From assembly GCA_964485405.1 (NCBI GenBank), contig CAZAJG010000003.1, forward strand, positions 83,294 through 147,293: a stretch of DNA of 64,000 nucleotides, written 5' to 3'. This stretch comes from CAKZNE01 sp964485405 (GTDB lineage: Bacteria; Bacteroidota; Bacteroidia; Flavobacteriales; Schleiferiaceae). The notes beneath the pieces were generated by a model. That model was not told where the DNA came from. It was given only the letters and a program-made list of their open reading frames with translations, and searched no databases. Below are positions 43,344 through 52,082 of this stretch, one piece after another (positions within the stretch are counted from its first letter, which is position 1; each line of letters starts with the position of its first letter). The position numbers and the translations under genes were made by a program.

Positions 43344-44318
43344 TTATACCGATTTTAGATACTCAATAATATCTTTCACAAAGTAGGTAGCGATAAGGTT
43401 TGCCCCAGATCTTTTTATGGCAGTGAGCGATTCCACCATAGCTTCGGTTTCATTAAGCCAGCCCTTTTCTGCGGCTGCCTTAATCATGGCGTATTCGCCA
43501 CTTACATGGTAAGCGGAAACGGGCACAGGTGATATTTGAGCAACAGCTCTGATAACATCCAAATAAGCCATAGCAGGCTTCACCATTACAATATCTGCTC
43601 CTTCTTCTATGTCAAGCTGCGCTTCTTTAACCCCTTCTATGAGGTTGGCCGGATTCATTTGATAGGTTTTTTTGTCGCCAAAACCAGGTGCAGAGTCTAA
43701 AGCATCTCTAAAAGGACCGTAAAAACAAGAAGCGTATTTGGCGCTGTAAGCCATAATACCTGTATTTATAAAGTTGGCTGTATCCAATGCGATACGAATG
43801 GCGCCAATGCGTCCATCCATCATATCACTTGGAGCTACCATATCTGCTCCAGCTTGAGCATGCGAAATAGCCATTTCACAAAGCACTTCTACGGTTTCGT
43901 CATTGAGGATTTCATCTCCTTCTACAATACCATCATGTCCGAAAGAAGAGTAAGGATCGAGAGCAATATCACTCATAAGGCAAATCTCAGGCACAGCTTC
44001 CTTAATCGCTCTAATGCCTCGTTGCATTAAACCTTCTGGATTTAATGCTTCTGTACCTTCATTATCTTTTAACGCATCCGCAGCTTTTGCAAAAAGTAAA
44101 GCCGATTGAACACCCATATTTGAGAGCTCTTTCACTTCTTGGATTAAAAGATCAAGGCTATAGCGATAGTAACCTGGCATCGACCCAATTTCTTCCTTTA
44201 TGTTTTCACCGTCAATTAAAAACAGAGGTGCAATAAAGTCGGAGGGATGTAGGCGTGTTTCTGTAGCCATTTCTCTAATGGCTGCCGTAACTCTTAATCT
44301 TCTGGGACGAATATTCAT
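43344..44318 (-). CDS. hemB: Porphobilinogen synthase (delta-aminolevulinate dehydratase)
   Basis: A 324-residue enzyme joining two aminolevulinate molecules into porphobilinogen. The two active-site Lys lie in MAYSAKYASCFYGPFRDAL and VKPAMAYLDV. The metal region reads SDIALDPYSSFGHDGIV: Asp replaces the three Cys of zinc-type enzymes, so this is the magnesium-type or metal-switch form. It is the last gene of hemACDEFB, overlapping hemF by four bases. It contains no sign of truncation and ends in a short hydrophilic helix. Confidence 0.96.
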   Translation of the reverse strand: MNIRPRRLRVTAAIREMATETRLHPSDFIAPLFLIDGENIKEEIGSMPGYYRYSLDLLIQEVKELSNMGVQSALLFAKAADALKDNEGTEALNPEGLMQRGIRAIKEAVPEICLMSDIALDPYSSFGHDGIVEGDEILNDETVEVLCEMAISHAQAGADMVAPSDMMDGRIGAIRIALDTANFINTGIMAYSAKYASCFYGPFRDALDSAPGFGDKKTYQMNPANLIEGVKEAQLDIEEGADIVMVKPAMAYLDVIRAVAQISPVPVSAYHVSGEYAMIKAAAEKGWLNETEAMVESLTAIKRSGANLIATYFVKDIIEYLKSV

Positions 44319-45220
44319 GCGATCCAGTCTTTCGGGGTTTGTAATACTTTAATTAATTTTTCTTCTGCAGAGCCTTCCATAGGTAGGTGATTGTAATCCC
44401 AACGCACTCGTGGAGGGAGGCTCATTAATATGCTTTCTATCCGGCCATTGGTTTTTAAACCAAACAAGGTTCCTCTATCGTGAACGAGGTTGAATTCTAC
44501 GTATCTACCTCTTCTAATCTCTTGCCAGTAGCGATTTTCTTCTGTCCAATCTATATTCATCCTCTTTTCTACAATAGGTAGATAAGAAGGTAGAAAAGAA
44601 CGCCCCATGTCCATGTTAAAGCGCATCCAGTCTTCAGAGCTTTTTTCTTCGTTGGCCCTTAAATAATCGTAAAAAGTTCCGCCAATACCACGGCCTTCAT
44701 TTCTATGATGGTTTCTAAAGTAAGTGTCGCACTTGGCTTTGAATTCTGGATAGAGGTTTTCTCCATGTTTATCGGCCACTTCTTTTTGAGTTTGATGGAA
44801 ATGTATTGCATCTTCCTCAAAAAGGTAATAGGGTGTAAGATCTGATCCACCACCAAACCAATTGTCTACAATTTCTCCTTTTTCGTCATACATCTCAAAA
44901 TAACGGAAGTTAGCGTGAGTTGTAGGAACAAAAGGATTTTCAGGGTGGATAACCAAAGAAAGACCACAGGCAAAAAACGAATCGCCATCGGTTTTCATAT
45001 TCTTTTTTAAGGCTTCTGGCATCTCTCCATGCACCGTTGAGATGTTTACTCCACCTTTCTCAATTATATTTCCATTGCCTATTACTCGGGTTCTACCGCC
45101 ACCGCCACCAGGCCTTTCCCATTTGTCTTGCTCAAACTTAGCTTTACCATCAATTTTTTCTAAGCCAGCACAGATTTCATCCTGAAGCTCATGAATGTAT
45201 GCGGTAAACTGCTCGCGCAT
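44315..45220 (-). CDS. hemF: Oxygen-dependent coproporphyrinogen III oxidase
   Basis: A 301-residue HemF with WERPGGGGGRTRVIGNGNIIEKGGVN (in pieces), GDSFFACGLSLVIHPENPFVPTTHANFRYFEM and WFGGGSDLTPYY, then RGIGGTFYDYL and RRGRYVEFNLVHDRGTLFGLKTNGR. It decarboxylates coproporphyrinogen III to protoporphyrinogen IX with molecular oxygen, which points to an aerobic life. The oxygen-independent enzyme HemN is not in the window. Its start overlaps the hemE stop by one base and its end overlaps hemB by four. Confidence 0.96.
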   Translation of the reverse strand: MREQFTAYIHELQDEICAGLEKIDGKAKFEQDKWERPGGGGGRTRVIGNGNIIEKGGVNISTVHGEMPEALKKNMKTDGDSFFACGLSLVIHPENPFVPTTHANFRYFEMYDEKGEIVDNWFGGGSDLTPYYLFEEDAIHFHQTQKEVADKHGENLYPEFKAKCDTYFRNHHRNEGRGIGGTFYDYLRANEEKSSEDWMRFNMDMGRSFLPSYLPIVEKRMNIDWTEENRYWQEIRRGRYVEFNLVHDRGTLFGLKTNGRIESILMSLPPRVRWDYNHLPMEGSAEEKLIKVLQTPKDWIA

Positions 45221-46248
45221 TAGCTGTAGTTTTTAATGGTATTGATAAACGCTTTCGCGTGATCCACAGGTACATTTGGTAAAATACCATGTCCAAGGTT
45301 AGCGATGTATCGATACTTTCCAAAATCGTCAACCATTTGCTTGGCAAGTTTTTCAATTTCAGGAATAGGAGATAGCAAACGGGCTGGATCAAAATTACCT
45401 TGAAGAGTAACTTTATAGTTGGTAAACTCACGTGCCATATGCGGTGTAATTGTCCAATCAACACCAAGAGCTGAAACGGGCATGCTGCTCATTTGCTCTA
45501 AAGCAAACCAGCAACCTTTTGCAAAGGTAATTACCGGAGCGTGCGTGTGCAATTCATCCACAATTTGACGGATATACTGCAATGAAAAAGTTTCATAATC
45601 CATAGGAGATAAAAGCCCTCCCCAAGAATCAAATATTTGAACAACATCTGCACCACTGGCCGCTTTTTCTTTTAAATATGCAATAGTGGCTTTCGTAATT
45701 TTTTGCAATAATAAATGGGCCGCTTCAGGTTGTGTATAACAGAAAGATTTGGCTACATCAAAGGTTTTGCTGCCTTTACCTTCTACCATGTAGCAGAAGA
45801 CGGTCCATGGTGAGCCGGCAAAACCAATCAAAGGAACTTCATTTGCCAATGCATCTTTGGTCATTTTTAAGGCCTCATATACATAGCTCAATCTATCTTT
45901 CACATCAATATCTGGAATAGCCTGAACTTGCTCCATGCTTCGGATAGGATTCGGTATAACCGGTCCTGTTCCTGGTATCATTTGTACCTCTACATCCAAA
46001 GCTTGTGGAATAACTAAAATATCCGAAAAGATGATGGCAGCATCTACACCTACTTGGTTTACAGGCATTATCGTTATTTCGGTAGCAAGTTCGGGTGTTT
46101 CGCAACGCTCGAAGAAGCTATGTTTTTCCCTTAACTTTCTAAAATCAGGTAGAAAACGTCCAGCTTGGCGCATCATCCAAACAGGTGGACGGTCAATTTT
46201 TTCACCTTTTAACGCTTTAAGTAAAAGGTCGTTTTTCAATTGGGTCAT
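45220..46248 (-). CDS. hemE: Uroporphyrinogen decarboxylase
   Basis: A 342-residue enzyme with RPPVWMMRQAGRFLPDFRKLR at the N-terminus, IIFSDILVIPQALD, GFAGSPWTVFCYMVEG, FDSWGGLLS and LGHGILPNVPVDHAKAF. It removes four carboxyl groups from uroporphyrinogen III to give coproporphyrinogen III. Length is normal. It overlaps hemD by four bases and hemF by one, giving a coupled series. Confidence 0.96.
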   Translation of the reverse strand: MTQLKNDLLLKALKGEKIDRPPVWMMRQAGRFLPDFRKLREKHSFFERCETPELATEITIMPVNQVGVDAAIIFSDILVIPQALDVEVQMIPGTGPVIPNPIRSMEQVQAIPDIDVKDRLSYVYEALKMTKDALANEVPLIGFAGSPWTVFCYMVEGKGSKTFDVAKSFCYTQPEAAHLLLQKITKATIAYLKEKAASGADVVQIFDSWGGLLSPMDYETFSLQYIRQIVDELHTHAPVITFAKGCWFALEQMSSMPVSALGVDWTITPHMAREFTNYKVTLQGNFDPARLLSPIPEIEKLAKQMVDDFGKYRYIANLGHGILPNVPVDHAKAFINTIKNYS

Positions 46249-46958
46249 TTTGTGAAATGTTCTATTACTCTATCTACTACAGAAGCTATAGAAGGCTCCT
46301 TCGCTTCTATACGTTTATTGTCACACCTAAAATGAATCGCTTCGGAAGTGGTTGCTCCGATGCAAAAGGTGGGTATTTTTGGATTAATTTTATTCTTCTT
46401 AAAAAAGCTGTAAACCGCAGTTGGGGAAAGAAAAATAAGGCCATCAAAAGCAGCTGTTTCCACTTCATGATGTACTAAATCCGTTTTGTAAACTATTTCT
46501 TTATGTACTTGAATGCCTTTGCTTTCTAAGTACTCAGGCAAGTCGTCTAAAGACTTGTTTCCGCAGAAAAAGTCAACAGATTTAACATCTTTATTTCGAG
46601 CAATGATTTGTGCAAGGCTGATGGCATTTCCTGCTCTGGCACTAGCTTTAATTCCAAAATCAACTAGCATTTCCGTAGCTCTAACGCCAACGGTAAAATT
46701 CTTTTTTGATTCTAGTTTAACAGGTCTGCACTGATTCAATTTTCCTAGACTGAAAACTGAGTTTTTGCTTGTGAAAATTCGTGCTTGAGAATCTGGATTG
46801 TTCAGTTTTTGATAAAAGCTATCTTCATCAAACTCCAGCTTTACATCAATAAAATCTTTTTGCCAAACGGTGATGCCAGCTTCCTCTAGCTTATGGCTTA
46901 ACTCACCATCTAGAGTGCGGGTTGAAAATATTAAGGGCTTTCCGTTTTTATCAGGCAT
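46245..46958 (-). CDS. hemD: Uroporphyrinogen-III synthase
   Basis: A 237-residue HemD, a poorly conserved family. It is recognised by the two-lobed pattern, IFTSKNSVFSLGKL in the first lobe, and in the second GLIFLSPTAVYSFFKKNKINPKIPTFCIGATTSEAI, the typical SPSxV...IG.TT motif. It closes the linear tetrapyrrole hydroxymethylbilane with inversion of ring D. Its start overlaps hemC by eight bases and its end overlaps hemE by four. The position between hemC and hemE confirms the identity. Confidence 0.9.
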   Translation of the reverse strand: MPDKNGKPLIFSTRTLDGELSHKLEEAGITVWQKDFIDVKLEFDEDSFYQKLNNPDSQARIFTSKNSVFSLGKLNQCRPVKLESKKNFTVGVRATEMLVDFGIKASARAGNAISLAQIIARNKDVKSVDFFCGNKSLDDLPEYLESKGIQVHKEIVYKTDLVHHEVETAAFDGLIFLSPTAVYSFFKKNKINPKIPTFCIGATTSEAIHFRCDNKRIEAKEPSIASVVDRVIEHFTK

Positions 46959-47850
46959 TCTTTATATTTAACATGATCTCTCTTCCTCCTTTATCTAAAA
47001 CTTTCTGCGCGGCTTCTATACCTAGGTTCTCAGATTCGTTTAATGAAATAGAGTCTTCAAATATAACCTTGCTAGCGCCATTCAGTTCAAACACACCGGC
47101 TTTAAAATGAACTTTATTTTGTTCAATTCGTGCTAAAGCTCCAACAGGAGCAGAACAGCCACCCTCAACGGTTCTTAAAAAATCACGCTCAATCTTTGTT
47201 TCGGTAAGGGTGGCAGTATGGTTCAACTTTTTTAAAAGTTCAACAATATCTGTGTCTTCGCTGCGGCAAGCTATCGCGATGGCACCTTGAGCAGGTGCAG
47301 GAATCATCCAATCTAAAACCACATGATTCTTTGGTAAAATATTTATTCTTTCCAAACCTGCCTTTGCGAAAATGGCACCATCCCAATCATTATCCTTAAG
47401 TTTTTGAAGTCTGGTTTGAATGTTACCTCTTAAGCCGGGGTTTTCGTGCTTTGGAAACCTAGATTTCCATTGCGCGACTCTCCGGATACTACCTGTCGCA
47501 ATTTTTGCAATTTCTTCCTCGGCAAAAGATGGTTGATTATTGTAAACCAAAATATCTTCAACCGCTCCACGCTGCAATACAGCAGGTAAGGCAATACCTT
47601 CAGGAGCTTGGGTAGGATAATCTTTTAGGGAGTGAACGGCAATATCTACTTCGCCATTCAATAAAGCATCATCCAGAACTTTAGTGAAAATTCCGGTGCC
47701 GCCAAATTGGTTTAACGGTGTTGTAAGATCTTTATCTCCAGGAGATTTAACATAAATAAGGCTGGAGTCTTGTCCAATATTATGGAGCAAATTTTGGACA
47801 GTGGTTGCTTGCCATACTGCCAGTTTACTGTCACGAGTACCAATTCGCAT
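46951..47850 (-). CDS. hemC: Hydroxymethylbilane synthase (porphobilinogen deaminase)
   Basis: A 299-residue enzyme with RIGTRDSKLAVWQA, VHSLKDYPTQ, SIRRVAQWKSRFPKHENPGLRGNIQTRLQKL and the dipyrromethane cofactor Cys in VEGGCSAPVGALA. It links four porphobilinogens into hydroxymethylbilane. It follows hemA by five bases. Length is on the short side of normal, without missing motifs. Confidence 0.96.
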   Translation of the reverse strand: MRIGTRDSKLAVWQATTVQNLLHNIGQDSSLIYVKSPGDKDLTTPLNQFGGTGIFTKVLDDALLNGEVDIAVHSLKDYPTQAPEGIALPAVLQRGAVEDILVYNNQPSFAEEEIAKIATGSIRRVAQWKSRFPKHENPGLRGNIQTRLQKLKDNDWDGAIFAKAGLERINILPKNHVVLDWMIPAPAQGAIAIACRSEDTDIVELLKKLNHTATLTETKIERDFLRTVEGGCSAPVGALARIEQNKVHFKAGVFELNGASKVIFEDSISLNESENLGIEAAQKVLDKGGREIMLNIKNA

Positions 47851-47855
47851 AAGTG

Positions 47856-49115
47856 CTAGGCTACATTATGTTCTGAGAGCTCAAATATATGATGAATCGC
47901 TCGAAGATCGTTAGGTGTGTCTTGCCCACTTTTAAGCTGGCGAGCAAACTGACCGGTAATCTTATTCAATAGCTGACTGGCTAATATTTCAGCGTGTTCA
48001 GCATTCAGATCTGGATATTTTTTGAGTATATTCTGTACCTCTTTACTTTTCCAAGCTTCCATTTTTTGACGAACGGCTTGAATGGTTGGAGCTACTCTTC
48101 GGCTTTCTAACCAAATGTAAAACTCGGAGGTCATTTCTTTAATGATTTCTAAAGCTGCTGGAATTTCGTCTCTACGTTTTTGCGTGTTTTCTTCTGCAAT
48201 TTGAGAAAGTTGATCTACATCCACTACTTCAAATGATGCCTTTTGATAGACTTCGGTGTGCACATTTCTTGGTACACTTAAATCGAGCACCAATCGCTTT
48301 TTATCGGTAATAAAATGCTCTGGCAATACGGTAGGTTTATCCGCTCCAGTGGCTACAATTACCACATCTGCATCATCAAGGCCGCTTTTTAAATGAGAAA
48401 AATCTAAATGTTTTACTCCAAAGCGTTGGGCTAAACGTTCTGCCTTCTCATCGGTACGGTTTATTAAAGTGATGTCTTTAATTCCGGTTTGGTTAATCAA
48501 GTTTTCGCAAGAGGTGCGTCCAATTTTACCTAAACCTAACAATACTACTTTGGGTGCTGCATTTTCTTCCTTGATGTATTTTTTAATACGCTGAACGGAG
48601 GCAAAAGCTACAGAAGCTGCACCTGAGCTCAATTGCGTATTGTTTTTTACTTTTTTAGAAGTTTGAACTGCATTATTTACCAATCTTTCCATGAAAGAGT
48701 TGGAAAATCCTTGTTCTTTAGCAAAGATGAAAGACTTTTTCAGCTGACCTACAATCTCAAAGTCACCTAGAATTTTAGATTCTAAACCTGAGCCTACTTT
48801 AAATAAATGCTCAATTGCTTCTCTGTTTTGCTTAATTTGCTGATATCTGTAATAGAACTCTTCTTTGTTGGAAGTGTGCTTACAGAAAAGAGAGATAATG
48901 TCTCTTGGACAATTTCCAAACGCATAGATCTCCGTTCGGTTACAGGTGGAAAGAACCATCATTCCATCTCCGCCTAGCTTTTTGTAGTCAAACATTAAAT
49001 GACTTGTTTGCTGTTCGCTAAGACTAAATTTTTCCCTGATACCCACATCGGCATTTCTATGATCGATACCTACTAAGAAAAAATTGGAGAATGTACTTAC
49101 CTGAAAATCTTTCAT
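47856..49115 (-). CDS. hemA: Glutamyl-tRNA reductase
   Basis: A 419-residue enzyme, first step of the C5 route. The catalytic Cys58 is in MVLSTCNRTEIYAF; the block GSGLESKILGDFEIVGQLK corresponds to the usual LDSxVLGExQI, with Asp for Glu; the NADPH domain has VVLLGLGKIGRTSCENL and ITLINRTDEKAE, and a C-terminal dimerisation helix follows. It reduces glutamyl-tRNA to glutamate-1-semialdehyde. It leads the hemACDEFB operon. The 192-bp gap to the divergent AraC gene holds a -7 box for hemA and a dyad that may coordinate both sides. Confidence 0.95.
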   Translation of the reverse strand: MKDFQVSTFSNFFLVGIDHRNADVGIREKFSLSEQQTSHLMFDYKKLGGDGMMVLSTCNRTEIYAFGNCPRDIISLFCKHTSNKEEFYYRYQQIKQNREAIEHLFKVGSGLESKILGDFEIVGQLKKSFIFAKEQGFSNSFMERLVNNAVQTSKKVKNNTQLSSGAASVAFASVQRIKKYIKEENAAPKVVLLGLGKIGRTSCENLINQTGIKDITLINRTDEKAERLAQRFGVKHLDFSHLKSGLDDADVVIVATGADKPTVLPEHFITDKKRLVLDLSVPRNVHTEVYQKASFEVVDVDQLSQIAEENTQKRRDEIPAALEIIKEMTSEFYIWLESRRVAPTIQAVRQKMEAWKSKEVQNILKKYPDLNAEHAEILASQLLNKITGQFARQLKSGQDTPNDLRAIHHIFELSEHNVA

Positions 49116-49130
49116 AATTTAATCTAAGGC

Positions 49131-49138
49131 AAAAATAT
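49131..49138 (-). promoter_or_regulatory. -7 box of the hemA operon
   Basis: Minus strand TATTTTTG, an exact TAnnTTTG match, 15 bp before the hemA ATG, so the leader would be very short. No -33 element at the usual distance. Confidence 0.5.
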
Positions 49139-49205
49139 CCCGTTTTAAAAATCAATAGTACCCCGATAAGTATAATTTATAACCTGATTCATTGAAATAA
49201 AGTAT

Positions 49206-49241
49206 TTAGAGTCGTTCTAATTTGATCCTATTGTACCTTTG
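49206..49241 (+). promoter_or_regulatory. Dyad plus -7 box before the AraC-hemH genes
   Basis: TTAGA (49206-49210) and TCTAA (49216-49220) form a dyad around five bases; TACCTTTG at 49234-49241 is an exact -7 box. The dyad occupies the place of the missing -33 box. Arrangement resembles 7-1-7 Fur/PerR-type sites in shape, 5 of 7 paired. Confidence 0.45.
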
Positions 49242-49307
49242 TGAAATAGCCTGTAAACACAGGTTTATCAGAACAGTTGAACCATTAAACTCTAACCATA
49301 AAAAAGA

Positions 49308-50219
49308 ATGGAATTGAATTTTAAAATAGAATCCGATTCTAAAAATACCCCAAAAAATGAAATCAAAAATACCCGAATAAGTGACGGTGTTTTTATGGTA
49401 AAGGTTGCGAACAAGAATGAAGATAGTTTTCGGTTAAGAAGGGATATAGATCAAAGCTTGATACAGTTTTACTTTGCGGCTGAAGGTGGAGCCGAATTTC
49501 TATTTAATGCTGGAAATTATAAATTAAAGCTTGAGAAAGAGAAGTGTTTACTCTTTTATAATCCATTGATGGCTTTGCCGCTCGAGGTTGTCGTAAATCC
49601 TAAATCCAATTTAGTTTTTTTGTATATCACGGTAGAAAAGTTGCATCAACTTTTTGTTCAAGGAAGCGAGGAGATTGCTTTTTTGAATCCAGAAAACATC
49701 AACAAGAAATATTACGCAGATCGTCCCGTTCCACCTCTTATTGCTTTATCGGTTAGTCAGCTATTCCAAACCCGAATAAACGGGCCAGCTGTGGACGTTT
49801 TTGCAAAGGCAAAAGCTTATGAAATATTGGCTCTCTTCTTTAATAAGGAAGAAGGGATGGATGTAGAGCAATGTCCCTTTTTGAATGATGAACAAAACGT
49901 AGAAAAGATTCGTTTAGCCAGAAAGATTTTACTGGATAGAATGACGAGTCCACCTACTCTCAAGGATTTAGCGAAGGAGATTGCTTTAAATGAGTACCGT
50001 TTAAAAGAAGGTTTTAAAAACATATATGGGAAAACCGTTTTTCAATATTTGAACGATTACCGTTTGGATGTGGCTCGGCATATGCTAGATTCTGGATCGT
50101 TGAAAGTTAACGATGTAGCTTATCAAATAGGTTATACGAACCCAAGTCATTTTATAGCTGCGTTTCGAAAAAAGTTTGGAATAACTCCCAAAAAATATAT
50201 TACCGGAAAAATTACATAG
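49308..50219 (+). CDS. AraC family transcriptional regulator
   Basis: A 303-residue regulator. The N-terminal 190 residues show no clear family (a cupin-like sensing domain is possible); the C-terminal part has two helix-turn-helix motifs, TLKDLAKEIALNEYRLKEGFKNIYGKTVFQYLNDYRLDVARHML and VNDVAYQIGYTNPSHFIAAFRKKFGITPKKY, read in pieces. It stands opposite hemA and one base ahead of hemH, so control of heme synthesis is a strong inference. In Bacteroidota such AraC-hemH pairs recur next to hemA. Confidence 0.9.
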   Translation: MELNFKIESDSKNTPKNEIKNTRISDGVFMVKVANKNEDSFRLRRDIDQSLIQFYFAAEGGAEFLFNAGNYKLKLEKEKCLLFYNPLMALPLEVVVNPKSNLVFLYITVEKLHQLFVQGSEEIAFLNPENINKKYYADRPVPPLIALSVSQLFQTRINGPAVDVFAKAKAYEILALFFNKEEGMDVEQCPFLNDEQNVEKIRLARKILLDRMTSPPTLKDLAKEIALNEYRLKEGFKNIYGKTVFQYLNDYRLDVARHMLDSGSLKVNDVAYQIGYTNPSHFIAAFRKKFGITPKKYITGKIT

Positions 50220-50220
50220 T

Positions 50221-51264
50221 ATGGCCAAACAGGCAATGATATTAGTGAACCTTGGATCACCAGATTCAACAGATACAAAAGATGTAAAAAAATACCTCGA
50301 TGAGTTTTTAATGGATGGGAGGGTTATTGACTTCCCTTATTTATTTAGAGCGCTATTGGTAAAAGGTATTATCTTAAATACGAGGCCTAAAAAATCTGCT
50401 GAGGCGTATAAAAAGATTTGGTGGGATGAAGGCTCACCTCTTATCGTGTTAAGCAAAAGACTTCAAGATGAAGTTCAAAAGCATACCGGAATCCCTGTAG
50501 GCTTAGGGATGCGTTACGGAAATCCATCCATCGAATTTGGAGTGGAAGAGTTGATAAAAGGAAATCCCGATTTGGAGGAGGTTTTGTTAGTTCCTCTTTA
50601 TCCGCATTACGCTATGAGTAGCTATGAAACGGTAGTTGAAAAAACGAAGGATGTTCTCAAAAAGAAGTACCCAAAGCTCAGATTGAAGGTTAAAAAGCAC
50701 TTTTTTAATGAGGAGAAGTATTTACAGATACTTTCCAATAGTATAGAGCCTTATTTGCAAAAAGAATATGATCATATTCTTTTTAGTTACCATGGAATTC
50801 CAGAGCGCCATGTTCGTAAATCTGATGTTACCCATGGTCATTGTTTAGCAAATGGGGAGTGCTGTAATACACCTTCTCCAGCTCACGAGTTTTGTTATAG
50901 ACATCAAACTTTTGAAACCACCAAAAAGATAGTTGAGAAGTTGGGAATACCCAAAGAGAAGTATAGTACTAGTTTTCAGAGTAGATTAGGGAGAGATCCT
51001 TGGTTAACTCCCTTTACAGATAAGAATCTAGAGGAGATGCCTTCTAAAGGTATCAAAAAGCTATTGATTGTTTGCCCTGCTTTTGTTTCCGATTGCTTGG
51101 AAACAATTGAGGAAATAGGACAGGAAGGAAAGGAAATTTTCATGGAGCATGGAGGAGAAGAATTTGAGATGATCCCTTGTTTAAATGATCAAGAAGATTG
51201 GGCTAAGCTTGTGGCAGATTGGGGTGAAGAAGCTTTTAACACAGAGGCTTCGGTTTCCGTGTAG
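50221..51264 (+). CDS. hemH: Ferrochelatase
   Basis: A 347-residue enzyme inserting ferrous iron into protoporphyrin IX. Signature blocks are MILVNLGSPDSTDTKDVKKYLDEFLMD, VPLYPHYAMSSYETV, LFSYHGIPERHV with the metal-site His, and YSTSFQSRLGRDPWLTPFTD with LLIVCPAFVSDCLETIEEI. A Cys-rich insert (HCLANGECCNTPSPAHEFCY) follows the His motif and may hold an iron-sulfur centre, as in some bacterial ferrochelatases, which I infer. It begins one base after the AraC stop. Coupling with the regulator gene is likely. Confidence 0.96.
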   Translation: MAKQAMILVNLGSPDSTDTKDVKKYLDEFLMDGRVIDFPYLFRALLVKGIILNTRPKKSAEAYKKIWWDEGSPLIVLSKRLQDEVQKHTGIPVGLGMRYGNPSIEFGVEELIKGNPDLEEVLLVPLYPHYAMSSYETVVEKTKDVLKKKYPKLRLKVKKHFFNEEKYLQILSNSIEPYLQKEYDHILFSYHGIPERHVRKSDVTHGHCLANGECCNTPSPAHEFCYRHQTFETTKKIVEKLGIPKEKYSTSFQSRLGRDPWLTPFTDKNLEEMPSKGIKKLLIVCPAFVSDCLETIEEIGQEGKEIFMEHGGEEFEMIPCLNDQEDWAKLVADWGEEAFNTEASVSV

Positions 51265-51297
51265 CTTTTCTAATTTTGGCAAACACGAAGTTGTGCC

Positions 51298-52026
51298 ATG
51301 ATTTATTTTTATCTCTTTCTAGCAGGAGTTATATCTTTTACTATCAGCACGCTTACTGCTGGAGGTGGGGCTATGATGCTCCTTCCGGTTTTAAGTTTAA
51401 TGATTGGAGCACAAAATGTGGCTCCGGTTTTAAACCTGGGTAATTTTTTAGGGAGGCCTGTTCGGTTAATTCTCTTCTGGAAACACATCCGATGGGAGTT
51501 GGTGAAATATTACCTACCATCTTCTTTTGTTGGGGCTTTTTTAGGAGCTTGGCTTTTAAGCTCTTTTGAAAGTAGGGCATTGGAGGTTGTTATTGGTTTA
51601 TTCTTGATTTCTACCATTTTACAATACCGATTTGGTAAACGAAAGCACAGCTTTAAAATGAAGCTTTGGTATTTTATTCCTCTTGGCGTAATAATCCCTT
51701 TTATTACGAGCATAACCGGAGCTTTAGGACCTTTATTAAATCCATTTCTTCTCAATTATGAAATGAATAAAGAAGAGTTGATTGCCACCAAAACATTCAA
51801 TTCCTTTTCTGCTGGAGCTGTTCAAATTGGAAGCTACACCTTTTTTGGAGCTTTGCATGGAGAGCTTTGGGTTTGGGGCTTAGCGCTGGGGATAGGTATT
51901 GGTTTAGGGAATTACTTTGGAAAAGTATTGTTGAGTAAAATTTCAGAAAAGTCATTCCGGCAGTGGGCTATTGTATTTATGGTAATTAGTGGTGTAATTC
52001 TGATTGTAAAAAGCTTGTATTCATAA
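51298..52026 (+). CDS. TauE/SafE family membrane transporter
   Basis: A 242-residue inner-membrane protein with about eight hydrophobic helices in two halves. Each half opens with a family-like motif: TLTAGGGAMMLLPVLSLM and SITGALGPLLNPFLL. Members export sulfite, sulfoacetate or other small organic acids, but the substrate cannot be told here. It follows hemH by 33 bp and might share its transcript. It is not similar to a protoporphyrinogen oxidase (HemJ, HemG or HemY), so the gap in heme synthesis is not filled by it. Confidence 0.85.
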   Translation: MIYFYLFLAGVISFTISTLTAGGGAMMLLPVLSLMIGAQNVAPVLNLGNFLGRPVRLILFWKHIRWELVKYYLPSSFVGAFLGAWLLSSFESRALEVVIGLFLISTILQYRFGKRKHSFKMKLWYFIPLGVIIPFITSITGALGPLLNPFLLNYEMNKEELIATKTFNSFSAGAVQIGSYTFFGALHGELWVWGLALGIGIGLGNYFGKVLLSKISEKSFRQWAIVFMVISGVILIVKSLYS

Positions 52027-52065
52027 ATTTCTAGAGCTATGCATATTCCATTATATTGCGATTGT

Positions 52066-52082
52066 ATTTCTAAACTAGAAAT
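52066..52082 (+). promoter_or_regulatory. Inverted repeat touching the start of the left sigma factor gene
   Basis: ATTTCTA and TAGAAAT flank AAC; the repeat ends directly before the TTG start at 52083. In mRNA it would be a hairpin in front of the start; in DNA an operator. Confidence 0.45.

Noticed and set aside
51298..52026. Membrane protein after hemH as the missing protoporphyrinogen oxidase HemJ
   Set aside because: Its two halves carry TauE/SafE motifs, and it is larger and has more helices than HemJ.
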